Source of the DNA: Lycocorax pyrrhopterus obiensis
Lineage: Eukaryota > Chordata > Aves > Passeriformes > Paradisaeidae
NCBI GenBank assembly: GCA_014706295.1
Contig: JACSVZ010000002.1
Span: forward strand, 50,060,717 to 50,124,716
Reading direction: 5' to 3'
DNA length: 64,000 nt
The translations under genes were made by a program, and so were the position numbers. The number at the start of each line of letters is the position of its first letter. Position 1 is the stretch's first letter. A model generated the notes under the pieces. The model saw only the letters and a list, made by a program, of their open reading frames with translations, was not told the origin of the DNA and made no database searches. Shown one piece after another: positions 24,601-36,600 of the stretch.

Positions 24601-27600
24601 AACATGAAAGGCCAGTAAACTCGGATGAGTAATAGACAAGAATGGGCAGGCTGAATGGTGTCCTCAGTGTTACCTGCAAGGCCTAATTTTTCATTTTTAA
24701 AAAAGTCTTATTCTAGCCAGAAATACCCATTTTCACTTTAAGCACTGCTGTAGCTCTTGAATATAAACTCCTTTTTTTTGTATTACAGCTCTAGCCTTTC
24801 CTTAGCTCTCCTTTGGAGGAAAAATACTAAAACCTCACTTTACAATCAGTTACTTAGCTTGTGTTGAGTCAAAGGGTTAAAACAGGCAATTTAATGTGTG
24901 TCAGCTAATCCACAGTAATTTTCTGTGTGTGTTTAGTAACCAAAGCAGATGCGACATTTTCGATCTAGCCAAGCACTCAGTCGTTAATTAAAAAGACCTG
25001 ATTACCTCACATTCTTTGGCACTGGCTGACCTACAGCGATTTGTCCACACATGTGATGTCTCCAACAGACATTTTCTGACTAAGCTCTGTAGCATTTTCA
25101 GATTCTTATCTTTGTCTAATTAAGTGAAATGCAACTCAATTAATAAAAGGAAGACAAATTCACAATAAAATTAAAATAAACTTCCCATTTGTATAATTTG
25201 TCAGGCCTAATGTTCTAAACCCAATAAATTTTAACAGGTTTGAAATTTTCAATACAATTATTTTGCTATTACTAACCATAGCCACTTTCTTTAATAAAAC
25301 CCCTTAATAATGTGTTTAATGGCAGAAGCATTTGTCTTCATAGCAATGATTGCATCTGTCATAAACAGAATGATTTTAGAAGTTAAAAAAGCAGGGTAGA
25401 AGTTGGGTTTTTTCCTGTTAGAGTGCTTGCCATTCGGTTTTGCATAATTTTGTTTCCCAGCAAGTACAGTTGGATCAAACCTGATCCAGTGTTTGCAGGT
25501 TTTCTGAAATAAAGCTTTCAAACAATGTGAATAGATAAAATGTAGCATACTAATATTCAGTAGAAGTTGTTCCCTTAAGGGCTTTGACAGTGCTCTAATC
25601 ACAGAAGTGTTTGTGAAATGAGAGCCTGAAAATGAGTCTAGTTACTGGCTGAGACAAAAGTTGTGCAAAACTTGTTTTACAGATGGCTACGCTGTGTCAT
25701 AAGCAAAAAATATGTGAATAATTAAAGAGGGAGGGAAGCTAATGTTCCATCAGATCCCTTTTCCCCCCCTATGAAAAGCTATAAGCAGTGTCTGTAACAA
25801 TTTTTTAATTAGTATTAGGAAAGTTTGGAATTAAGCTTTTTGAAAATACCTTCATACTTCAAATAGTTTTGGTAAATTCTTAAACAGTGAAGGTGTTTGA
25901 TAAATGTCTGTGGGAGGGGGTAAGTTTAGATAGCAATATAAGACTCTAGTGATGATCATTGTCATATAACATTAAATAACTGTATATCCAGAGAAGCAAA
26001 ATTAAGCCTTTTCAGTTTTTCTACTAGTAATGACAGTGTTTCTTTCATTTTTGCACAGCATTAATGTCTAAAGAGATAAATTGATACTGAGATAACTAGA
26101 TCTGACTACATGTGACGGTGTGTGAAAATTAAATGCGTGAATGCATCTTTACAGCCTTTTATTACTACTTCTGTTCAGAACCGATTGCTTCAAATAGCTC
26201 ATTATAACCTGTCAGTGGGGGAGAACAAGAATTCTGAGATGTTTTAAGGAAGATAAACAGGGCAAATACAAATGGACAGGCAAAGGAGAATTCTCAGGCA
26301 CTGTATGCCAGCTATTTGGGTGATGCTTCTTTATGTGACTGAAAATTTTCACAGCATTGTGTGAAGCGTGGTGCTTGATGTTTCCATACAGGGGATTGTT
26401 TTAGTTCCCCAGCTTACATAATGAGAGAATAGCTTCATCTTAGGTTTAAGCTTTTATTTTTTAAAAATCACTGTAGCACAGATGCTTTTGTTAATTTTTG
26501 GGTTACAGCTATCTTTTGTTCAAAAATCATTTTATGAAAGACTTGCAAATTTGAATGCTTTTACAAAAAATATTTTTTTAGGGTTTCAGAAGCCCTTTAT
26601 TCTTCCTCTTCTATTTTTAAATTAGCATAAAGTAAATGCCTCATTATTTTATTCTTACCTATGGAAAAAAATGGTTACATTTTTTTCCTCTTCTTTCCAG
26701 TTTGGTTGTCAGGTAATTCAGCAGGGTCTGCTAAAATTGCATTACAGTCATCATTCAGAGAATTTCTGAATGGAAACAAATTCTTACTTTTATACTCAAG
26801 ATTGCTTCTAAAGAGGAAAACGTAAAATTCTATGCAAGTCTTTTCAGTTGTGCCATTGTGAATTTGGTTTTTTTGTTTTGGTCATCCACCGCACCTGCAG
26901 CTCAGTTCCTTTACTGTTGTGTCTCAAAAAAAAAGTTTTGATCTTGTGTGTAATTTTTGTTCAGCTCTTGAACTTCTTGAGCCTTTTTGGCGATGTAATA
27001 TTCTTTTCAAGTAATATGCAGGCTACAGTTTCATGCTTAATGGAAATTTAATTCTTCAGTGTTGAGTTGTTGATTAGAAAGCTGAAGAATTGTAATTTGC
27101 TTGTGCAGCTTTGCTTCATCTGCTTTGTACATAGCATCTGAGTTTAATTCTTCAATTGTGGAAGCTACTTAATAGCACTGCTTTAGCATAACCCCCTTGT
27201 GGCTTTTTTTCCTGTGTGAAATGACTAAAGCTTTCTTATTTCCATTTGCCATTCATTTTTTAATCTGCTCTGCTCCCTCCCTCTTCATGGATTATAAATC
27301 CCTACCCTAATCCTGCCTTTACACTTGTTCAGGATCACAGTCTGCTAACCCCATTGGTGGTAAGAGTCTACAGAATTCGTGTACACATCATTGTTTGATC
27401 ACCTGTTTGACATACCTCATTTAAGGACCCTATTCAGCAGAAATTCTGGCTGGCTTTTTTCCATATGCTGCACGTAGCTTAATTGGGTGTAATCCTTATG
27501 TAGAAAGCAGGAGAGATGGGAAGGGTTTATCATTTTGCAATAGTGCCTTCGTAATCTCTCTTTCATCTCTCAGCTCAGATCTGCTGGTGATGGTAGCACT

Positions 27601-30600
27601 GACAAGAGTATATCAATGCTGTTATTAGCATAGTATTTTCAGGATATTTAGCTACATTCTGTTAATTTACACTGCAGTGGAACACTTCGCAGGTCGGACT
27701 ACAGAAAGAGTAAATAAAGTTTTAGAACAAGAGGTTGCATTTCTTCTGAATATTCTGAGAAGAGTAAGTTTTTTCAAGTTTCCGACCTATTGAAGAAAAT
27801 CTACAAGTCTCCAGCACAGTGAAACCTTTTACAGTATTTTTATTGTTTTAAAGAGCTACAAAACAGGAAGGAAGCATAGCAATATCAGGTCTAAGTTGAA
27901 ATACTCTTTATGAAGAAACTGCCAAACCCTTAATTTTTGCAGACCACAGCAGCTTTTTAGGTTTGCTTATTCATTTGTTGCTATAGAAGTTTGCTTGTTT
28001 TTTTCCAGGCTGTGTAATATTTTATTTATCATTTCTGCTGAATAGGTCCATAGTTTGGAAAAGGGATTTTGGTAAATAATCATTTCAAGTTTGAATTCAA
28101 ACAATGAATCTCAAAGTATGTGCATGGTACATTGTTTTAGATTTCTCTCTTCCACCCAGCATATATTTTGTTTTGTTTGGGATTTTGTTTCTTTTCCCAT
28201 ATAGTCAAGCTTTAGTCCACTTGTATCTTTTTTTCAGTGTGCCTCACAAGAAGTAACCCATGAAACTCACTTGAAAAGTTGCATGTTGTCTGTAAATCTG
28301 ATAGCATCACTGTGGTCATACAGTTACCTGATTGTATTTTAAAGATTAATGAAGGGTTCAAATCTGTATGTAATTGATCTTCGGTCGAAATTCTGTTTTG
28401 CTTTTTATTTGGTCATACTTCTTGAATTCTACAGCTGGAAACAATATATTAATATCAGCTGGTGATATAAACCAGTTACAGCTAGGGAAGAATGAATTCT
28501 TTGTCAAGACTTAGAACTGAAATGTTCTGTAACTGAAATATCAAAATTAAAGATAAGTGACCACAGTTTCTGGTAGCGATACAGTACCTTGAACATCTGT
28601 AGTACTTAGTAATACACAGTTTTAATTAGCAGAAATATAAGACACTTAAATATGTCTTAATCAATTCTTTAGCTTGTTTAAAACTAATTGAAGATTTTCT
28701 GTAATTTGTGGGGTCACCTCCACAGAAATGTACATGGGTATTGTAATTGTCTTCAGTCACATTTTATTTAACATCAGAACAGTGCTTGAAGACCCCATGC
28801 TTTTAAAAGCAAGGGAGAAGAGTTTAAACGTTAGGAAAACCACATTATTTAATTATAACGTTGATTGCATTGGAAGAGCTGGGATAATTATGAAATCCTA
28901 GTTTAAAGTTGCTCCCTTTAGCTTTCTAAGAGGTTGGTTTGTTTGTTTTTCTTCATTAATAGAAAATGTGATTAGTGAGACCACGTAGCTTAAAAAAAAC
29001 GAACACAGCGGTGTTCGTGTTAGGGACCATGGAACTCTTGACGAAGTCCAGAAATAAGTGTGGTTTCTTGAGCTTATATAGTGCTAAATATCATGTCAAG
29101 TGCTTCCTTGCATTGATAATTTTAACTACCTTGTATGTAGTACTGCAAGAACTCAGACCAAGGCATTCTATTCCATGATTTTACCTTGTAAGTTTTTCCT
29201 GATCATTTCAAACTACCACCGCCTTCCTACTAACTTCAGGTGTTATTTTCTTTTTAACCGTGATTGTTTATTGACTGTGCTGTTACTAATATTTATTCAT
29301 TCTACCTTCAGCTGGCAGTAGATCTGGGTCTCCTGGAAGAGTTTTGACAACAACTACACTTTCCACTATGAACACAGGAGTTCAGAGAGTGTTGGTGAAT
29401 CCTGCAGCTGCACAAAAGCGGAGCAAAATCCCACGAAGTCAGGGATGCAGTAGAGAAGCTAGTCCTTCTAGGCTGTCAGTAGGTAAGAATCACCAAGTAA
29501 CTCTTGGTTTCTTTATAGCCCTTCTTACTTTAAGTGCAAGATATCTGCAGCTGGTATTTAGTTATAGGTGGATGAAAAAAGCAATACATCCTGATAATTT
29601 AAAATGTGGCTGTTTTCTCTAGTCTTTGATATACAAGACAGTTTTACATTGAAGCTGAAACTTGAAGTTTTTCTTGTCAGAATGTAGTAGTTGTTCTTTT
29701 CCTCACCTCCCTTTCTTCCTTCTCTTTTTTCACTTCACACCCAAAATACCTGTATCCATTGAATGAAAGTGTGATACCATTTTGAAAATATGTTCTTCAT
29801 TACTTCATGTCTTCTGTGTATGTGTGCGCATGTGTATAATGCTGTGATGCTAAAATGAAAGTTACGTCTTCAGCCTCACGGTATAATCTGGTTACACTTT
29901 ATTGCAAACAATGTTATTGAAAAATATCTGTTGATTTTAATGGCATTGATGCTGTTCCTTGTTTATATTTTTGATCTTTTTCTTAGCTGCATAATTTTTT
30001 TATTTTCCTTCTTCAGAAAGCTGTGTGGTTTTCCATTGGTGCTACTGTTAATTAATTTGATCTTGAGCACAAATTCTGAATCATTACTCAATGTTTCTTG
30101 TTTTTTTCTTCATCCTTTCCAAAAGGTCTTTCAACCATTCTGTAAAGAGTTAGTAAATTTCCGTTTTAAACTGTGCAAAGAAATAATTCCATTGAACTGG
30201 CTACACTTAGAGTAATCCAGCACAATCAAGAAAGTCTGTAGAAAAGGTTATGACTTATTGCGACATAATCATCAATGTCTTTTCTTAGAAATGCGTCTTT
30301 GATCTTACTGCGAAACAGAATTGCATTAAAACTGCAACTTTTCTTATGTCTTCTCCCTTCTGTGCTGCTGTTTGTCTGCACCCTGAATCATACTAGCGCG
30401 AGGCAGCCGCATTCCTCGGCCTAGTGTGAGTCAGGGCTGCAGTCGGGAGGCCAGCCGTGAAAGTAGCAGGGACACGAGCCCTGTCCGCTCTTTCCCGCCC
30501 CTTGGTAAGTACTCGGAGCCCCTTGTCGTGCATGGCTGTCCTTGCCCTTCCTTATGTGCGCCTAACGAATCCATGCCTCCTTCATTTAGCTTCTAGCTGG

Positions 30601-33600
30601 CCACCGTGCTCTCCCTTCCTTTGGCTCTCTCCCCACTTACCCCGATGGAGAATTGACCAACGTGTGAATGGGTTGCACACAGGAAAAATACACGCTTTGC
30701 TAGGGTTAGTCTGAAGTACCAAGTCTAGGAAGGCGTGTGCTGCGCAGTATCTAGGTGCCATTTTGAAAAGGCACTCCTGGTTTTGGATATTTTTTTGAAA
30801 TTACATGTTTCTCTTTTCGTTGGAGCACTCATTGCTTGGGTACTTGAGTGTAGCGTCAGCTGTTACTTGAAATTTTCTACCTAGTCAATGAATCATTTTA
30901 GTGTTTCAAAAGAAAACACACTTAAATATGTCTCCTTAGCTGAATGGTCAGCAGCTTACTGGTCTGATACAAATTGCGAGATTTTGCAAGACAAAAAACA
31001 GATTGATGATAATCTGTTTCTGAGATGTCAGTGAGGCGTAAGAATATTAGTTAATAATAACTTTAACATGTTGGTTAAGGATTAGGGAAGGTTCTCATCT
31101 CCATGTGTTCTTGTCAAGGTTACTACAAGTTGATAGTAAATTTTGCTTAAAGTACTTTTACGTGTTGGGTTTGTGGATTGGGAGTTTTTGTTTGATTGTT
31201 TGGTAATACCAAACTCTCTCTGTGTAACTGTATCTGAAACAGATCTCTTTTTGGTGTTACCTTTGTCTGAAATAGTCTGCAGTATGTATCCTTCTTACTT
31301 GGTTTGTTCAGTGTAGCTTACCGTTAAAGACTTTACAATAGTAGCTGTTAAACCTAGTCTGAAAATAGTAAATCCCTGGTTTCTATCTCAAATTGAGGCA
31401 CCCAATTGTACTCCTCATTAGCACTGGACATACGTTGTGGTCTGTTAGGGCTTCCTGCCGGCCGTGGTTTTATTGGGAGAGTACCGATGAATTGAATGAA
31501 AGCTGTTTCGGTAACTAAGGCTAGTTTGCCCAGATGCTGTTTAATTGGGAAATGATACTAAAAGTAGATGTTATGCGGGATGCATTAAGAAACCTGTATC
31601 TTTTTTTCTAGAACACAGCTGGAAGATTGTGTTGAAGTGCGCACGTACCTTCTGTTCTTTTAAAAAACAGGGTGTTTTTGCAGAACTCTTTGTGCTCGTT
31701 TTGCTGCCTTACAGCTTTTGAACTGCATTGCATGCAAGATTAGATTTACATTTTGTAATTGGTCAAATGCTTGCTGTCTTAAGAAGTCTGTATTAAGGCA
31801 GAACCATGAGAACTGTTGCTGGAATAGATGCCACTGGAGGTTTTATTTTTGTTGATGTAGTTCAGTTTTATAATTCAGATATCAAAACAACTAGCTATAC
31901 TAGTGAAATAGGTAGAATTGTCTGATAGCACAGAGAGTGCAAAGTAACATACATAGGAATCCAGCGTTGTTAAAAAAAGGCAATTATACTTGGAATAAAT
32001 GGAGGTTCCTTTTAGTATGACTTTTTATTTGAATGATTTAAAATGTCATTCGTTGTTTTGTTGGTACAAGTGAAAGATGAAATAAGGCAAATTCAGCTCT
32101 TTGTAGCTAGAGACAGTTTGACATGGGGATGAAGAGAGGAATGTAACTTGTGTTGCCTCTCATTCTCAGCACAGAAATTTTTGCTTATGAACACAAAATA
32201 AAATGGATTTTATCCCCCTTTAGGGTATAAAATGACCTAAATGCTACATAATTGCTTCACGGTATGCATTGATATGGAGCGTTTATGTAATCTCACATCT
32301 TAGTATAAGGTTATAAACTGGGAGATAAGAGCCAGTAAGAAGCAAGTGGTTGTTAATTTATATAGAAGTGTCTATTTTTGTTAAATATAGTTAATATTAG
32401 ATATCAGACTAGTATAATGTCCGTATTTTAGCTAAGAAATCATCTTATTGTGAGTCGATTTAAAGTCTTATTTTGATTCGTCCTTTAAAAAAATGGAACG
32501 GCAAAAGTAAATACTTGATAATTTCTGCAATTTGAGGGGTACAAAGAATATTCTTGAATATATGTTTTGGAATGAGGTATGTTTCACCCAAAATATAGTG
32601 CTCTTTTTCACTGTCTTAAAAACTTGTCCAGCATATTTCAAAATTTCAGATGTGTGTAGGGGCAGGAGTCATTTCAAGTTTCTTGCCTAAAGTTTGAATT
32701 TTTAATTTTTGGTTGTACCTTCAATTTTCAGGGCTCATTGATGGAAAGTAACGTAAAGATTTATCCCATTAATGCTTGTACTTAAGAGCTGTCAGCTATG
32801 ATGTCTGTTGTGTGACATCCTCGGTACTGTCTCCTTTTCCATGTTGAGACCCACTTTCTAAAGAACCAAGTACTCCACAAAGCTTTAGTTCCAAACTAAA
32901 ATGCCCTAGCCAAACTTCTTCATAACTTTATTTAATTGGAAATAAAGTACATCACCGTACCTTATGAAAGAAGTAAAGAACTTAATGTGGAAAGACACAG
33001 TGTTGTTTCTGGGATCATTACAGGACTTTAGGATCATTGTGGAGTGCACTCAGGTTAAAAGGTGCTTCCCAAAATGTCATTTGCTTCATGTCATCATTAC
33101 ATGATTCGAATCAGACTCTTAAATGGTCTTTGTTAATCAGAGAAAAGGATGATTAATTTGATTCCTGGTTTCTGTTTATGCTACTTTATGTATCCAAAAG
33201 GTGTAAAATATTTGCATTTACAGTTATTTATTAAATCGTAAGATCATATCTGGTGTTTATGCCACTGGGGGTGGACATTTAGATTCAAATTAAAATTTTC
33301 ATTTATGTGGCGATAGAATTCTGACTTAAGTGAACTGAACAAAGAAGTTGAATTGTTTAAGAACTCATTTAATTTAAAAATTGCTTGTTTTAAGAAAGAA
33401 AATACAAGCAATGGTGAGTCAGCTTCTTCAGAATCACTACAAAACCAGTTTTATGCAAGTGCCATAAGGAGAGGGGTACTCAGTTTTATTCAGAAATCCT
33501 TAAGGGTCTTTGGTTTCCACTTTCTATAACTTTAAAGAACCATAATGAGCTGTAGTAACTAACGTGTTTCAATTTCACATTTTATTTATTTAAATAAAAG

Positions 33601-36600
33601 AATAAGTATGTGAACTATTACTTGCATTGACTTATGTTAAACTTTTAATTATAATTGGATAATTTTAACTTTCATTTACACAGTGGTGAGTTTTAACTGA
33701 GGTTGAGTTGTCTGCAACATAGGCAAGAATTCAAGTGTGTACAAATTGTCAGCTGCCAACACAGCGGGTTTATGCAGGAGGCACTTCTTGCAGATGTTTG
33801 ATATGTGAGCTCTGGCTCTGACTTGAGCACACAGAATTTAGTTAAGTCTTCAATACAAGACCAGTGTCAGTGCGCTGATAACTTTTTAGGTATTTATGAT
33901 TGTTCTGTTTGTGTGTGACTGTGTGCATGTGTGTCTGTGCACCTTTTCTTCTTTGAACTTAAATGTACTTGCTTTTACCCTGCTCTTAATCTTTTAAATT
34001 AAAAAAAAAAAATTATGCATGAAATGTCCACTGTACATAAACGTATAATCATATTCTGTATAATCAAAGAACTTCCCTGAAGATTTTTGCTTCTGTTTAA
34101 TACTCAGATTCTTGTGCTTAAGCTGAATCTTTTTGATAAATATTCTTGTTCATCTGAGCAGCTACTGCAGCACTTCGATTCCGTGGTCATAGATAGGGTT
34201 TATTTAATCCTGTTATTGCAGCTTCCAGACATCACTCCAGATCCACTGGTGCCCTCTACGCTCCTGATGCTTATGGGGCCACAGGTGAAGGATGAGTACC
34301 CTTTGCTGTCATCTGTGCAGTCATCCTGGATTTTTTTTTTCCCCACCCACTTGGTTATTCTCATAGTTCAGTTTTAGAAAGTATTATTTATATTAATTTG
34401 AGTTTTGTGGTTTTAATAATCCAGATAGATGTGTTTATGTTGCTAGATTTTTGTCTCCACCCTCATCCTCCAATGTTAATCCTTTTTTCCTTAACAACAT
34501 TTTTTTACTTGCAGAAGAACTTTTTTTAGTTTTCCATTTTTTTAGTATTTGTAGAGAATTCTTTATGCATGTAGTTTTCTAATCAACAGTCTCAATAGCC
34601 TTCCTATTTTATTTGCTTTCTTTCTAAATGAAAACAAAAACCCAAAATGAAGAAGACATTAATTTAAAAAAAAAGCAAAGCTTCTTTCAAATAAAACCAT
34701 TGATTTTTCCATGTGATATTGGAACAGAATGCTTGTAGGTGACTGGTTTTTTTACTTGAATTCTTAATTCTGTCTGTACCACTAAAGACTTCAGAATGAA
34801 AATGGGTTTTTTATCCACTACATAATTTATTAAAAATGTTAAGCAAATGCTTCTCTTCTGCTTGGGTTTTTATAAGTGAGTGTAATATTTACGTCCTAGC
34901 TTTCTATTCTGATTGAATTATTTGTATTTGTTTTTGTTGTTTTAACAGGTACTGGCTTTGGAATTAGTCAGTCGAGTAGATTGTCATCATCAGTCAGTGC
35001 TATGCGAGTTCTGAACACAGGTTCTGACGTGGAAGAGGCAGTAGCAGATGCTTTGGTAAGAACCTCACACTTACCTTGTGTAGGTTACAGGCTCTTTGAG
35101 TGTTTGGTACCTGTACATTAAGTATGCAGAAGAACTTGTCATTTGTTATTTTATTGGCTTCTTGGAAAAAAAAAAAAGAAACTGGGTTGTTCGAGCTGCA
35201 AGTATTGGAATTTTCATTCCCTACAGAAGTTTTAACTTTTGAGAGACGTGCTTTTTTCCATGGCAGACAGGAAATAGTCTTGTACTGTTGTGTTGCAGTG
35301 GCCCAAGGAGCCACTTGAGCAGGTAGAACTAACCAGGAGTTTCTCACAACAGGCAGAAAAACTTCATGATAGGTTGAAGGCTTGTTAGAGCTGGGAATGA
35401 TGACAGCTAAAGCCCTCTGCTTACCTTAAGCCTAGGTGCCTTTTAAAATTCTTCTGTCTGACAGCAGATGAGATTGATGCTGAAGAGAGAAACTGATGAC
35501 TGGGCAGCCAAGCCCCACACAGCACTCACTCACTCCCCCACCAGTGGGGTCAGAGAGAGAATCCGGAGGGTAAAAGCCAGAAAACTTGTGGATTTGGGAT
35601 AAAGACAGTTTAATATGGAAAGCAAAACCCATCCACAGAGGCAAAGCAAAACAAGGAATTGATTCAGTGCTTCCCATGGGCAGGCAGGTGTTCAACCACC
35701 ACCAGCAGAGCAGGGCCCCATCACACGTAACAGTGACTTGGGAAGGCAAACACCATCACTCCAAACATCCCCCTCTTCCCCCCACTTTATGTACTCAGCA
35801 TGATGTCCCATGGTCTGGAATGTCCCTTTGGTCAGTTTGGGTCACCTGTCCTGGCTGTGTGTCTCCTCCCAACCTCCCATGCACCCTGAACTTCCTGGCC
35901 AGCATGGAAGTAGGAAAAGCAGAAAGGGCCTTGGCTCTGTGTGAGCCCTGCTCAGCAATAACAAAACCTCTGTCTATTATCAACCCTGTGTTCAGCACAA
36001 ATCCAAAACACAGCCCCACACCAGCCACTGTGAAGAAAATTAACTCTACCCCAGCCAAAACCAGCACAGCAGGTAGCATCTCATAAGTTTAGGGTTTTTT
36101 TTTTTCAAAATGTTACACTAAGTTAAAACTGGTTATGCCATTCTCTTTCTTAAGCTATACAGTTCTTTGAAAGGGTGGGTTTGGCTCCTCTACCTTCCTG
36201 TCCCAGTTAGCCAAACTGAACACATCATGTATTTTGCTACTCTGACATTTACATCAGCAATCTGAAATCCTCAGTTAATTTAAAATACTGATGCTATGAA
36301 TCAGATACATTTTTATCAATTATTGTATACTATTTGCATGTCATTAAATACTTGTAACTACCTGTTTTCTAGTTACGTTTTCTAGAATGCTTTAAAGAAA
36401 TGGTTATTTCTCTGGTTTAAGAAAAACTGTTATTTTGGAAGTTAGTAAAAAAATACAAATTAGACTCTAAAAAGATAATTACACACATATAACTGAATAG
36501 AGAGGAAAAAATTTCAAAATCCAAAGAACTCTGTCATGTTCTTAGTATGACTATTTATTGATTTCTTGGTTAATACTTTTTTCTTGTCATATTAGTTTAA

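Noticed and set aside
28999..29018. Small hairpin as a transcription terminator or miRNA
   Set aside because: An 8-bp stem is far too short for a miRNA precursor, and intrinsic terminators are not used in this type of genome.
35586..36086. Longest open stretch of the window (166 codons, +) as a gene
   Set aside because: It lies almost wholly inside the antisense solo LTR, overlaps another open stretch on the other strand, and has no recognisable domain or splice context.
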